A stretch of DNA of 64,000 bases, from assembly GCA_964465375.1 (NCBI GenBank), contig CAYXIJ010000007.1:19927-83926 (forward strand). Reading direction: 5' to 3'. The translations under genes were made by a program, and so were the position numbers. Of this stretch, positions 7,487-16,554 are shown piece by piece. Position 1 is the first letter of the stretch. The number at the start of each line of letters is the position of its first letter. The DNA comes from CAJWKT01 sp964465375 (GTDB lineage Bacteria > Pseudomonadota > Gammaproteobacteria > Steroidobacterales > Rariloculaceae). The notes beneath the pieces are model-generated. The model was not told the origin of the DNA. It searched no databases and saw only the letters and a program-made list of their open reading frames with translations.

Positions 7487-7981
7487 ATGACCAAGGTTCA
7501 ATACGCATTCATCGCCCTAGCGTTAGCTGCAACGGCTTGCTCGCCGCCCGCCCCCGAAACAACGCAACCAGAAACCGCTGCGTCCTCCGTCCTCGGAGAT
7601 GCCTCGGCAGTGGCTTCGGCCGCTGCGCCCGGCGTCACCATCACGAGTGGGGAGTTCAATACCAGCGGTGACCAATACGAGGTCACCGGTACGTTGCCAA
7701 ACGGCGATGAGATTGAGATTGATATGGTGCAGTCGAACGGAGCATGGACGGCGATTGAGATCCAACGTGATGTCGCGTGGTCATCCGTACCGGAGTTGGT
7801 CCGCGCCACGGCTGCCGCCGCGCCGGATCTGTTCGAACCGATCCGCGTCATTGAAAGCACACAGACTGCAGACGGCTCGATTGTCTATGAATTGTTCCGG
7901 GCAGCTGAGGATGGAGTTCCTTCTAGAGGGCCGGACATGGAAGTGCGCTGGCATGAAGGAAAAGCAGAAGTGATTCCTTGA
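7487..7981 (+). CDS. Small predicted lipoprotein
   Basis: A 164-residue product from ATG 7487, which has GGAG 7 nt upstream; longer readings would run back into tRNA-Arg. The N-terminus is a type II signal ending TAC with Cys18 as the lipidated residue, followed by an Ala/Pro/Thr-rich linker (to about 45). The remaining 120 residues form an alternating acidic/hydrophobic domain with repeats of the type YEVTGTLPNGDEIEIDM, reminiscent of PepSY-like small periplasmic domains; this resemblance is weak. The gene is distinctly richer in G+C than its neighbours. Function unknown. Confidence 0.72.
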   Translation: MTKVQYAFIALALAATACSPPAPETTQPETAASSVLGDASAVASAAAPGVTITSGEFNTSGDQYEVTGTLPNGDEIEIDMVQSNGAWTAIEIQRDVAWSSVPELVRATAAAAPDLFEPIRVIESTQTADGSIVYELFRAAEDGVPSRGPDMEVRWHEGKAEVIP

Positions 7982-8104
7982 AAATCGATACACACATCGT
8001 TTGGATAGACCTGAAAAGTAAAGCTTGAGCTAATCAAGCCATTGATAGTAAACCTCTCAGGATGGTGAACCATAAAAAGAGCATGGTCATGCACTAACCT
8101 TCGC

Positions 8105-8248
8105 TTGTTCACGTGGTACTTTGTTCTGCTTTGTGTGGCTGTCTCCATCGGGGGTGGCAGTGGTAGATCAACACCGGCTCCAACACCAACACCTATCAAT
8201 CAACCACCAATTTTTTCAAACTTGATTGCAACTATTGACCGTCTGTGA
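8105..8248 (+). pseudogene. Probable N-terminal remnant of a secreted/lipoprotein gene
   Basis: A 47-codon frame (TTG start, TGA at 8246) reads FVLLCVAVSIGGGSG, then a PAPTPTP linker and NQPPIFSN. This is the usual beginning of a Gly-rich lipoprotein that leads into a cadherin-like domain, but nothing follows it. It has no ribosome site and overlaps the stop of the hydrolase gene on the other strand by 17 bp. It is best read as a leftover fragment. Confidence 0.3.
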
Positions 8249-10265
8249 CAAGAAAATCCCAGTGACTCCCTGCATTTTCTAGGATCAAAGGCAGATCCCC
8301 TCCAAGAAGATAGCCTTGCTTGATCAGAGTTAGTGCTGCCTCAGTGACGAGTCCTAAATAATGCTGGCGATTCTCGTACCGGGCGTCGATCGGGAGCCGC
8401 ACATCCCCGCCTTTCTCCCGTTCAGATTGTGTCCTTGGGAAGGGCATATAAGAACCCTGGCTCGCGATAGGACTGTAGGGATTCCATCCTGTGTAGGTGG
8501 CCAGGGGTACCGCAAGATCCGGGCTTTGCAAACCAGCCAGTTCGTTCCCGGAATCATCCACCTGCGGTACTAGAAACGGAAAAACTGACAGGATGCTTGG
8601 CGGCTCCCTAGTAATGATACCGTTTGCCTCAAATTGGCTCCCATAATCGAGCCGGTAGGCTCTACTGACATCTCTTGGTAGAACAATTCCTCTGATATTC
8701 GGAAACTGCACTTGCTCAAGAGGGACTAAGGTGCCGTCAGAAATTCTCGGATAACGGCTTGGTGGCGGCAAAATGCCAGGATCAACAATCCAGTTATTCA
8801 TCGAAACCAATAGTGATCGGAGAAACCACCTGTAATCGTTCGGATTCCCTATGTGTAAACTTTGCGGGCGCACTCTTGGTAGCTGTGCCGGCACATGTTG
8901 CGTCCCTGCGAAAAGATAGATACGGGATGTTTCCGCATGCTGGACATCTTGAGCGCCATCCACACTGGTATGAATCAAAGCCGTCGGTAACCGCCAATAT
9001 TCGGTCGAGGAGTTCGTATAAAACACTTTTGGGATGGTCTCCGGGTTCAATCCCTCCAGCAAACCGTCTTTCAAGCCGGTAACTGGATCAATCTGCGCCA
9101 CATCGGAAAAAGGAAACTGGTCCCCGGGATAAAAATAGCTCCTGTCGATGGCACGGGATGGCTGAGCAAAACGATGGTTAAAGCTTCCGCGAGCATTCGA
9201 CCCTGTGTGTGCGATAAGGCCATCAAAGACCTTTCTGTGCTGCTCGTCCTCATTGAAACCGTCCCGCAGAAAAGTGCGCAAATAGCGACCACTTTGCGAA
9301 TCCCCAAATGCTATGGCTCGATTGATGCTGCCCGCAGGAACCGAAAGCGGATCAGCTGACTCATATTTGAGTCGGGAAACAAAATCACGCATAGCGGCTA
9401 GCCCAAGTCCAGCAATTGGTGGGTCCTCAGAGACAAAAACCACCTCGTAAATCTTCTGAGGTTCAAAGCCACTCGAAAGATAAACGCTTGTAGAATCTGC
9501 GACCATCCGGCCATCTTCCAGCCGTCCAAATTGCCATTGGTCCCTGCCTATGACCATCCGATTACCCGATGCTGCGTCCCGGATCGTAAGTACGTTACGA
9601 GGATCACTCGGATCCGCTACCCGGTAGGCCACATGACCCCGATCACCTAGGGAATGATCGTGTACCAGCTCCTGAACCACGAAATCACTTCTGACAAGCC
9701 CACGAATTGGGGAGCCGTTTTCGGTTGCTACCGGGGTATAAACCCGCATCAAGCCCCTTTGATGAGGCACATCAAACTGCCAACCCACATACAACAGGGA
9801 AAATCCCTGATCTAACAAAAACCCGTCACCCATGTCCATCTCGGATTCAGGTTCCAGTTGGGCCGATGCAAAATTGTAATAGTGGAGCACTCGTTTTCTG
9901 CCCCGGTTCATGACGTCAACCAATACCGTTCCGTTACCAGCCTCGACATCCTTCGGCTTGATGAGGTAGAAGTCAGAGGAAAACTCCACCCGACCGAGCT
10001 CATTTAAGGGAGCATATTGAATATCGATGATAGATTCGTTGACGTTATTTCGGGGATCTACCTCAAAATAAACCCGGCCCACCAAACGTTCATACGGTCC
10101 TGCAAGACCGTAGGCCCGGCCTGCAGCTATATCACTCCTTGAGTGCACATCGATTCGAACAACCTCAGCCACTACTGCAGAGGACAGCAGAAAGACCAAG
10201 ATAACAAACCAACCCTTAAAATATTGGGCGTACCGATGACCGGCATCAGAGCAAAGCCTGCGCAT
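8232..10265 (-). CDS. Secreted alpha/beta-hydrolase domain protein (Abhydrolase_10-like)
   Basis: A 677-residue protein with a signal anchor/signal peptide at about 18-33 (ending AVVAEV). An N-terminal beta-rich domain with GPYERLVGRVYFEVDP is followed by an alpha/beta hydrolase core with the nucleophile region AFGDSQSGRYL (Ser323/Ser325), LIAHTGSNARGSFNHRFAQP and a late His in NAGSHWDF. The pattern fits the large alpha/beta hydrolase domain-containing family common in gammaproteobacteria; members are annotated only generally, with no established substrate. It is divergently transcribed from the CxxCH protein gene (181 bp apart), which might share control. Confidence 0.78.
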   Translation of the reverse strand: MRRLCSDAGHRYAQYFKGWFVILVFLLSSAVVAEVVRIDVHSRSDIAAGRAYGLAGPYERLVGRVYFEVDPRNNVNESIIDIQYAPLNELGRVEFSSDFYLIKPKDVEAGNGTVLVDVMNRGRKRVLHYYNFASAQLEPESEMDMGDGFLLDQGFSLLYVGWQFDVPHQRGLMRVYTPVATENGSPIRGLVRSDFVVQELVHDHSLGDRGHVAYRVADPSDPRNVLTIRDAASGNRMVIGRDQWQFGRLEDGRMVADSTSVYLSSGFEPQKIYEVVFVSEDPPIAGLGLAAMRDFVSRLKYESADPLSVPAGSINRAIAFGDSQSGRYLRTFLRDGFNEDEQHRKVFDGLIAHTGSNARGSFNHRFAQPSRAIDRSYFYPGDQFPFSDVAQIDPVTGLKDGLLEGLNPETIPKVFYTNSSTEYWRLPTALIHTSVDGAQDVQHAETSRIYLFAGTQHVPAQLPRVRPQSLHIGNPNDYRWFLRSLLVSMNNWIVDPGILPPPSRYPRISDGTLVPLEQVQFPNIRGIVLPRDVSRAYRLDYGSQFEANGIITREPPSILSVFPFLVPQVDDSGNELAGLQSPDLAVPLATYTGWNPYSPIASQGSYMPFPRTQSEREKGGDVRLPIDARYENRQHYLGLVTEAALTLIKQGYLLGGDLPLILENAGSHWDFLVTDGQ

Positions 10266-10446
10266 AACTCGATGATCCTATGACCAGATTGCAGCTGGTG
10301 ATTCTAGCAGGGTCTGCTAGGGTCAATGGTAAAAACTGGCTACCGCAGACCATCCTAGACGCACACTGGCTAGGGTGTTAAAAAGTGCAAGGAGCAGCAA
10401 AAACTAAACAGGATGCTGCCATAGAAAAAGCTGCGGGAGCATAGAT

Positions 10447-12567
10447 ATGGGAATCGAAAAAAAGGCGGGCCAAAGTATCGTCACCGTTACAATCACCTTG
10501 TCACTCAGCTTAGGCTTCACTGAGATCTCTGGACAAGAAACAACCATTCAAATTGACAAGGATGACATCGGCGGTGTCGTTACTAGCTCAGAAGGACCGG
10601 AGGCCGGTGTCTGGGTAATTGCAGAAACCGATCAATTTCAGACCCGATTCTCCAAAATTGTAGTGACCGACGAAAATGGCCAGTATGTGATTCCAGATCT
10701 CCCGGACGCGGACTACGAGTTATGGGTCCGCGGCTACGGACTCGCGGACTCTTCAAAAATAACTGCAGAACCCGGAGAAATTGCGAACCTGACCGCAATA
10801 ATTGCGCCTAGCGAAGCGGTGGCGGCTGAAGTGTATCCGGCAGCCTATTGGTACTCAATGATGAATCTGCCCGACCAAGCTGAAGTAGCTGACATTCCCG
10901 GTGGATTGAACAGGTATCTTGCGATCATGAAAAACCAATCCTGTGTAGGCTGCCACCAGCTCGGTCAATTGGCGACCCGGACTATCCCAGAGAATCTGGG
11001 TAAATTTGAATCGTCTGAGACTGCCTGGGTTCGACGCGTACAGTCAGGGCAAGCGGGGCATCAAATGATTCGGCCACTGGCCTCCGTACTGCGTGGCGTT
11101 CCTTTCAAATACCTCGCCAATTGGACCGATCGCATCGCGGCAGGAGAGCTGCCGCATTCCAAGCCGGAACGTCCTATCGGGCTTGAGCGCAACGTAGTCG
11201 TCACAGTCCGAGACTGGTCAGACCCGAAAGCCTATTTACACGATCTCTCAGGCACAGACAGACGGGATCCCACAGTCAATGGATATGGGCCTCTTTATGG
11301 ATCACCAGAGCTCAGCACAGATTTCTTTCCAATACTTGATCCCGTAAAAAATGTATCGACGACTTTCGTTGCACCAGTACGCGACACGGATACCCCAACT
11401 ACAAACAACGATCCAGTCCTCCAAGCCTCATCATACTGGGGAAATGAAGCAATTTGGGACAGCAAAGCTAATTCACATAATCCTATGCTCGATCACAGAG
11501 GGCTTGTGTGGTACACCGCGCGCATCCGTGACTCGGAAAATCCAAGCTTCTGTAGAGAGGGTTCCGAGCATCCCTCTGCCCAATTGACCCCAACAGAAAG
11601 CGCCGGGCGTCATCTTGCAGTACGCAATCCCACAACCGGTGAATACACCTTCGTCGATACATGTTATTCGACTCATCATCTGCAGTTTGCGGAGGATGAT
11701 GATAATACGCTCTGGACCAGCGGCGGGAGGGATGTAGTCGGGTGGTTAAATACTGATATGTTTCTAAGAACAGGAGACGAAAAAAAATCCCAAGGGTGGA
11801 CGGCATTAATTCTTGACACAAACGGTAACGGTAAGCGAGATGATTACGCAGAAGCCGATGAACCCATAGATCCAGATCTGGACAAACGCATCATTGCCGG
11901 TTACTACGCGATTATGCCCAACCCTGCGGACGGCTCAATATGGGGATCCACAAGCTTTGGCCATCCGGGTTCAGTCGTCCGTCTAAATCCAGGGTCAAAT
12001 CCGCCGGAAACTGCACTCGCCGAGCTATACAATGTTCCACTCCCAGGATTTGCTTCACGGGGCGCTGACATCGACCGTAATGGTGTTATTTGGGTCTCAC
12101 TCGGAAGTGGCCATCTCGGCCAGTTCGACCGAAAAAAATGCGAAGGACCACTAAACGGTCCTGCAGCCACAGGCGACCATTGCCCAGAGGGTTGGACCTT
12201 CCACCGATTCCCGGGCCCAGGCTTTCCCGGTCTGCCCGAATATAGTGTGGAATCCAGTTACTACACCTGGGTCGACCAGAGAAATACACTGGGACTTGGC
12301 GCTAATACCCCAATAGCAACCGGTAACCTGTTTGATGGCGTGCATGCTCTCGTGAATGATGAATTCGTCACCCTGCGCGTACCTTACCCCCTCGGGTTTT
12401 ACAGCAAGGGCTTCGAAGGACGTATCGATGACCCTTCAATTGGGTGGAAAGGGCGCGGACTGTGGGTCCCGAGCGGCGACCGAACACCATGGCTCAAAGA
12501 AAATGGTGTAGGAAGTAAGCCTCTGGTCGTACACTTTCAAATGAGGCCAAGCCCACTCGCAAAATGA
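10447..12567 (+). CDS. Secreted carboxypeptidase-regulatory-like protein with one CxxCH motif and propeller-like repeats
   Basis: A 706-residue protein. It has a signal peptide (about 1-30), a carboxypeptidase-regulatory-like beta-sandwich (40-115, with GVWVIAETD, DENGQYVIPDLP and YELWVRGYG), then a heme-c-type motif CVGCH (166-170). The rest (about 300-680) carries repeats such as DNTLWTSGGRD, DGSIWGSTSFG and NGVIWVSLGSGHLGQFD, which resemble streptogramin-lyase-like beta-propeller blades. Family members in environmental proteobacteria are labelled only by the first domain. A single covalently bound heme with a propeller suggests a periplasmic oxidoreductase or electron carrier, but that is inference. 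It is followed by a strong hairpin at 12590. Confidence 0.75.
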   Translation: MGIEKKAGQSIVTVTITLSLSLGFTEISGQETTIQIDKDDIGGVVTSSEGPEAGVWVIAETDQFQTRFSKIVVTDENGQYVIPDLPDADYELWVRGYGLADSSKITAEPGEIANLTAIIAPSEAVAAEVYPAAYWYSMMNLPDQAEVADIPGGLNRYLAIMKNQSCVGCHQLGQLATRTIPENLGKFESSETAWVRRVQSGQAGHQMIRPLASVLRGVPFKYLANWTDRIAAGELPHSKPERPIGLERNVVVTVRDWSDPKAYLHDLSGTDRRDPTVNGYGPLYGSPELSTDFFPILDPVKNVSTTFVAPVRDTDTPTTNNDPVLQASSYWGNEAIWDSKANSHNPMLDHRGLVWYTARIRDSENPSFCREGSEHPSAQLTPTESAGRHLAVRNPTTGEYTFVDTCYSTHHLQFAEDDDNTLWTSGGRDVVGWLNTDMFLRTGDEKKSQGWTALILDTNGNGKRDDYAEADEPIDPDLDKRIIAGYYAIMPNPADGSIWGSTSFGHPGSVVRLNPGSNPPETALAELYNVPLPGFASRGADIDRNGVIWVSLGSGHLGQFDRKKCEGPLNGPAATGDHCPEGWTFHRFPGPGFPGLPEYSVESSYYTWVDQRNTLGLGANTPIATGNLFDGVHALVNDEFVTLRVPYPLGFYSKGFEGRIDDPSIGWKGRGLWVPSGDRTPWLKENGVGSKPLVVHFQMRPSPLAK

Positions 12568-12589
12568 CGGGCATGTAGAGATGTTCAAC

Positions 12590-12626
12590 CGATCGCAATT
12601 TCTACCTACTGTAGGAATTGCGATCG
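12590..12626. terminator. Long hairpin between convergent genes, likely bidirectional terminator
   Basis: An 11-bp perfect stem CGATCGCAATT/AATTGCGATCG is extended by a T-G pair and CTAC/GTAG around a CTACT loop. It lies between the stop of the CxxCH protein (12567) and the stop of the aminotransferase (12635). It has no U-tract, so termination efficiency is uncertain. Confidence 0.6.
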
Positions 12627-12634
12627 TTCTGCCA

Positions 12635-13558
12635 TCAAAATAGCGAAAAATGTGCGTGCTCCTGAAGGTACTTATCCACATGCATCCTGTAGTAGGAAAG
12701 TACTTGACGCGTCAACTCGCCTCCTCCCTCGGGAAACTCCACCATATGCCCATCGTCTACCCTAATGCTCAATACCGGCATAACCTCCCGAGTCGCACTT
12801 GTAACAAAACACTCGGTCGCGCTCGCCAGTTCACTAACCGTAATTTCGCATTCCCCCGTTTGAAGACCATTCTCAAGACAGGCCTTATGCACGGCAGCTT
12901 TAGTAATTCCCATGAGATTCCCAGTGCTCTGGGAGGGCGTGACCAACTTGCCATCGATAACAAAAAAGATGTTGCTGTTGGATGCCTCGGTAATAAATTC
13001 TGATGCGTTTAGCATCAGGCAATCATCAGCCCCAAATTCCCGTGCCTCTATTACGCCCAATACATTGTTTAGATAATTTCCTCCCTTAATATTGGGATCA
13101 AGCGCATTAATGGAATTTCGACGAGTCTCCGAAATTGCTACTGATAAGCCCCGACTGTAGAAATCCGAGCTCCAGGGAAGTAGCTCTCTTACAAGGATCA
13201 CGTAACGAGTAGATAACGCCGGGCTTGGGAAGAGATCAATTGGGCCTTCGCCGCGGGTTACTACATAGCGCACGTATACATCCTGACCAAGATCAGGTGC
13301 GTATGTCATTTTAACAGTTTCTTTAATTTTCTGAGTTAGCTGCTTTTTAGAAAACCCAAGTTTCATATGGACTCGCTCTGCAGATCTTTGAAGACGATCC
13401 CAATGCTCATCAAAAAACAGTGGTATGCCTTGATAGGTTCTTAGAACTTCGTATATTGAATCACCGTAAAGGAAACCCCGGTCCATAACAGGCACCCGCG
13501 CATCGGCAGCGGACGTAATCAAACCATCTACATTGATTTTACTTTCAAACTTCTTCAC
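12635..13558 (-). CDS. Class IV aminotransferase (D-amino-acid/branched-chain type)
   Basis: A PLP fold-type IV transaminase of 307 residues from GTG 13558. Lys158 in NIKGGNYLNNV should bind PLP, and Glu191 in FITEASNSNIF is the conserved ring-nitrogen contact. The N-terminus has VMDRGFLYGDSIYE, typical of this class. Transaminases of this class often sit beside dacA and lipB in gammaproteobacteria, where they are read as D-alanine aminotransferases; that favours D-Ala supply for peptidoglycan over branched-chain amino acid synthesis. A TTG at 13666 would add 36 residues that do not resemble the family. GGGAG lies 13 nt before the GTG, which is rather far. It is the last gene of the cell-wall operon; lipA, the usual neighbour of lipB, is absent. 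Confidence 0.82.
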   Translation of the reverse strand: MKKFESKINVDGLITSAADARVPVMDRGFLYGDSIYEVLRTYQGIPLFFDEHWDRLQRSAERVHMKLGFSKKQLTQKIKETVKMTYAPDLGQDVYVRYVVTRGEGPIDLFPSPALSTRYVILVRELLPWSSDFYSRGLSVAISETRRNSINALDPNIKGGNYLNNVLGVIEAREFGADDCLMLNASEFITEASNSNIFFVIDGKLVTPSQSTGNLMGITKAAVHKACLENGLQTGECEITVSELASATECFVTSATREVMPVLSIRVDDGHMVEFPEGGGELTRQVLSYYRMHVDKYLQEHAHFSLF

Positions 13559-13713
13559 TTTGCGATTCTTACTCCCTGAGTACCTAACATTACCTTGACG
13601 AAAAGACGCTGAAAATTCTAAGGATGCCGTCGAATCCGTGTCTGTTACCTCGGTAGGCTCATCCAAACAGCATTAGGTATTTATCAATTCGTGCAATAAA
13701 TAGAAAGTCTACA

Positions 13714-14352
13714 TTAATGAAATCTACGAACTAAGTGTGATCTCAAGGACGGCTCAAGATCCTGCCTCACCTGCACCAAATTATTTGTAGTGCTCAACGC
13801 ACTCAACTGTGTGACCTCCAAGTCATCAAACCCGCAGGGATTGATTCGCTTGAACGGCTCTAGCTCCATATCTACATTGATTGCGAAACCATGGTATGAA
13901 CAGTGACGACGCACCCTCAAGCCAACTGCAGCAAGCTTACGACCCTGCACATATACCCCCGGTGCATCACGACGTCCGTAGGCCTTAACCCCATAAGCAG
14001 ATACGGTTTCTATTACAGCTCCCTCCAGGGCCTCAACTAAGGACCGAACGCCCATATTGAGTCGTTTAAGGTCGAGCATTACATAGACCACCAGTTGTCC
14101 TGGTCCGTGGTAGGTAACCTGCCCTCCCCGATCAATCCTGACAACGGGAATGTCTCCGGGCGAAAGAAGGTGAGATGGGTCCGCACTTAAACCAAGAGTA
14201 AAAACCTTGGGATGCTGTACAAACCAAACTTCATCTGCGGATCCGGGTAAGCGTTCATCGGTAAAGCGCTGCATCTTAGTCCAAACGTCCGGCAGCGGAC
14301 GCAAACCCAAATCCCTGCCTACAAAAGGTTTCACAGCGACACTGCTAGACAT
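13714..14352 (-). CDS. lipB: Octanoyl-[ACP]:protein N-octanoyltransferase LipB
   Basis: A 212-residue LipB. It transfers octanoate from acyl carrier protein to the lipoyl domains of the 2-oxoacid dehydrogenase and glycine cleavage complexes. The signature RGGQVTYHGPGQ (75-86), the Lys139 of GRKLAAVGLR and the nucleophile Cys173 in NPCGF are all present. It starts 33 nt after dacA. In many gammaproteobacteria a ybeD gene lies between dacA and lipB and lipA follows; neither is here. Confidence 0.95.
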   Translation of the reverse strand: MSSSVAVKPFVGRDLGLRPLPDVWTKMQRFTDERLPGSADEVWFVQHPKVFTLGLSADPSHLLSPGDIPVVRIDRGGQVTYHGPGQLVVYVMLDLKRLNMGVRSLVEALEGAVIETVSAYGVKAYGRRDAPGVYVQGRKLAAVGLRVRRHCSYHGFAINVDMELEPFKRINPCGFDDLEVTQLSALSTTNNLVQVRQDLEPSLRSHLVRRFH

Positions 14353-14385
14353 TGATATGGGAAGGGTCTTCGTGGAATTCCCTGT

Positions 14386-15546
14386 TCACCGAAGCCAGAG
14401 GGTCAGCTCATCTTTCAGTCGGGTCCAGAAACTTCCCTGTTCAACTGGATCCAGGGTAATCAGAGGGACATCAAGCAATGTATCCTTACCCAGGGAAACC
14501 CGAATCTGGCCGACAGCTACCTCCCCGGCAAGGGGTGCAATGAGATCAGCCTCTACCTCTAGATCTGTTGACAAGGTGTCATAGCTTCCCCGAGGAATTG
14601 TGACAAAAAGATCCTCTGCAATGCCCAAAGCAGCCGTTTCTTGGTTTCCGCCCCATACCCGGGCACTGGTAATTTGCTCACCTGATGTATAAAGCCTATG
14701 GGTCTCATAAAATCGGAATCCGTAATTAAGCAAGGCTTGACTACCGCTAGCCCTCGCTTCCGCAGTTGGCATCCCCATAACGACTGAAATGAGTCGCATT
14801 CCAGAACGCTCGGCAGAAGTGACCAAACAGTAACCTGCGTCTTCCGTGTATCCTGTTTTCATGCCGTCTACGGATGTGTCCCGCCAGAGCAAAGAATTGC
14901 GGTTGTGTTGTGTGATTTCGTTGTAGGTGAATTCACGCTCTGAGTACCAAGAATAGTAATCAGGAAACTCTGTGACAATGGCTCGTGCAAGAATAGCCAC
15001 GTCCCGAGCCGAAGTGTAATGGTCTAAAGAGGAAAGGCCAGTGGAGTTTCGGTAAGAAGTCCCCGTCATACCCAGTATCTGTGCATACTCATTCATGAGC
15101 ACTGAAAAAGTATCTTCATCTCCCGCAATATGCTCCGCCAAAGCGACACTCGCATCATTACCGGATTGAATAATCATACCTCTTATTAAATCCTCAACCC
15201 GAACGCGGGTATTCACCTCAATAAACATTCGCGAACCTTCCGTTCTCCAAGCCTTTTCGCTCACGGTAACTTGATCATCTAAACCGATCTGCCCTTGATC
15301 AAGAGCATGAAAAACTACATAAGCCGTCATCAATTTTGTCAAGCTTGCTGGATCTAGCCTGAGATCTGGAGTACGTTCTGCCAACACTTTGCCGCTAGCA
15401 AAATCCAACAAAACAAAACTCTCTGCTCTTAGCTGGGGTGGTTGTGGTATAGGAATTTGGGCGACACTACCCGAGCACACAAACAAGGATAAAATAAAAA
15501 CCCGAAATTGAATCACAAACCAAAATTTATGAGGGGAGCTTGTCAT
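14386..15546 (-). CDS. dacA: D-alanyl-D-alanine carboxypeptidase (PBP5/6 family)
   Basis: A 386-residue low-molecular-weight penicillin-binding protein with a signal peptide (ending SVAQ, about residue 30) and the three active-site motifs SLTK (68-71), SGN (128-130) and KTG (230-232). The C-terminal domain ends in an amphipathic helix (FWTRLKDELTLWLR) that anchors the enzyme to the periplasmic face of the inner membrane. It trims the terminal D-Ala from peptidoglycan stem peptides. Its ATG directly follows the mltB stop codon, so the two are co-transcribed. Confidence 0.95.
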   Translation of the reverse strand: MTSSPHKFWFVIQFRVFILSLFVCSGSVAQIPIPQPPQLRAESFVLLDFASGKVLAERTPDLRLDPASLTKLMTAYVVFHALDQGQIGLDDQVTVSEKAWRTEGSRMFIEVNTRVRVEDLIRGMIIQSGNDASVALAEHIAGDEDTFSVLMNEYAQILGMTGTSYRNSTGLSSLDHYTSARDVAILARAIVTEFPDYYSWYSEREFTYNEITQHNRNSLLWRDTSVDGMKTGYTEDAGYCLVTSAERSGMRLISVVMGMPTAEARASGSQALLNYGFRFYETHRLYTSGEQITSARVWGGNQETAALGIAEDLFVTIPRGSYDTLSTDLEVEADLIAPLAGEVAVGQIRVSLGKDTLLDVPLITLDPVEQGSFWTRLKDELTLWLR

Positions 15547-16554
15547 CTACAATCGACTCTCCTTCGCCATCTGTATGGCCTGTCCCAGCTGATAGATTGC
15601 TAGGGCATATTTGACACTTCGATTGTAACGAGTAATAACCCGAAAATTATGGTGCCCCACCCAGTACTCAAGTCCAGCTTCACCATCCAGAGCAAGCACG
15701 GTCGCAGGCGAGGACTCGGGCAACGTGGTCGAAAAAACATAGCCCATATCAGCTAGCGATCCAACTGTATCATTGAGATTCATGCTGTTGCTTGGCTCCG
15801 AACCTGACCAAGACGATGGACGTGTAGCCCAATCTACCACCGGAGCCCCCTCGATCCAGCCATGTACTTTGAAATAGTTGGCAATACTCCCGAGGATATC
15901 CTGCCAACTACCCCACAAATCACGCTGTCCATCACCGTCTCCGTCAACCGCATAAGCCCGATAACTTGAAGGAATAAATTGACCCGCACCCATTGCGCCA
16001 GCATATGAGCCAAGCAACTCATCTGGTTCGACTCCCTCTTCTCGAATCAGTAAAAAAAATGCTTCAAGCTCAGAGGTAAAAAAAGACGAACGGGGCGGAT
16101 AGGCAAAAGCCAGAGTGGCAAGAGAATCCAACACGCGATAGCGTCCGGTACGCTGCCCGAAAAAGCTCTCAATACCAAGAATTGCGAGTAATAGTTCCGG
16201 CTCAACGCCATAGTTTGCGCTAGCTTCTTGAATTTCTTCATTGTGAGCAGACCAAAACTCAACTGCCGCGTTGATCCGTGCTTCGCTCAAGAACAGTTGT
16301 TGGTATTCATGCCAGGTAAGCACTCGCTCCGCAGGCCTTGAGATTGCCTCCAATACCCCTTGGTTAATGCTTGCATTACCAAGAACTTCCGCTAAAACCT
16401 CACGATCAAAATTATGATCAGACACCATATGATCGATGAACGCCTCGCGAGCAAGGCGAACGGCCTCATCGTCTACCTCAACGGTTCTTCCGGCTACAAT
16501 CAAACTGAAAAAAACTACAACCCCAACAACAATCTTCCGAGTCTTCCTATTCAT
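15547..16554 (-). CDS. mltB: Membrane-bound lytic murein transglycosylase B-like protein
   Basis: A 335-residue SLT_2-type lytic transglycosylase. The catalytic Glu129 lies in AILGIESFFGQ. Conserved GAMGAGQFIPSSY and DGDGQRDLWGSWQDILGSIANYF segments follow. The N-terminus (residues 8-21) is hydrophobic without a lipobox Cys, so it is a secreted or anchored form and not a classical lipoprotein. It cleaves glycan strands with formation of 1,6-anhydroMurNAc. Its ATG overlaps the rodA stop by 4 bp. rlpA, which often sits here, is absent. Confidence 0.9.
   Translation of the reverse strand: MNRKTRKIVVGVVVFFSLIVAGRTVEVDDEAVRLAREAFIDHMVSDHNFDREVLAEVLGNASINQGVLEAISRPAERVLTWHEYQQLFLSEARINAAVEFWSAHNEEIQEASANYGVEPELLLAILGIESFFGQRTGRYRVLDSLATLAFAYPPRSSFFTSELEAFFLLIREEGVEPDELLGSYAGAMGAGQFIPSSYRAYAVDGDGDGQRDLWGSWQDILGSIANYFKVHGWIEGAPVVDWATRPSSWSGSEPSNSMNLNDTVGSLADMGYVFSTTLPESSPATVLALDGEAGLEYWVGHHNFRVITRYNRSVKYALAIYQLGQAIQMAKESRL

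Noticed and set aside
7272..7508. Minus-strand 78-residue frame with GEIRTPDLAVRSRTLYPTEL
   Set aside because: It is antisense to tRNA-Arg; this peptide is a familiar false protein from antisense translation of tRNA genes.
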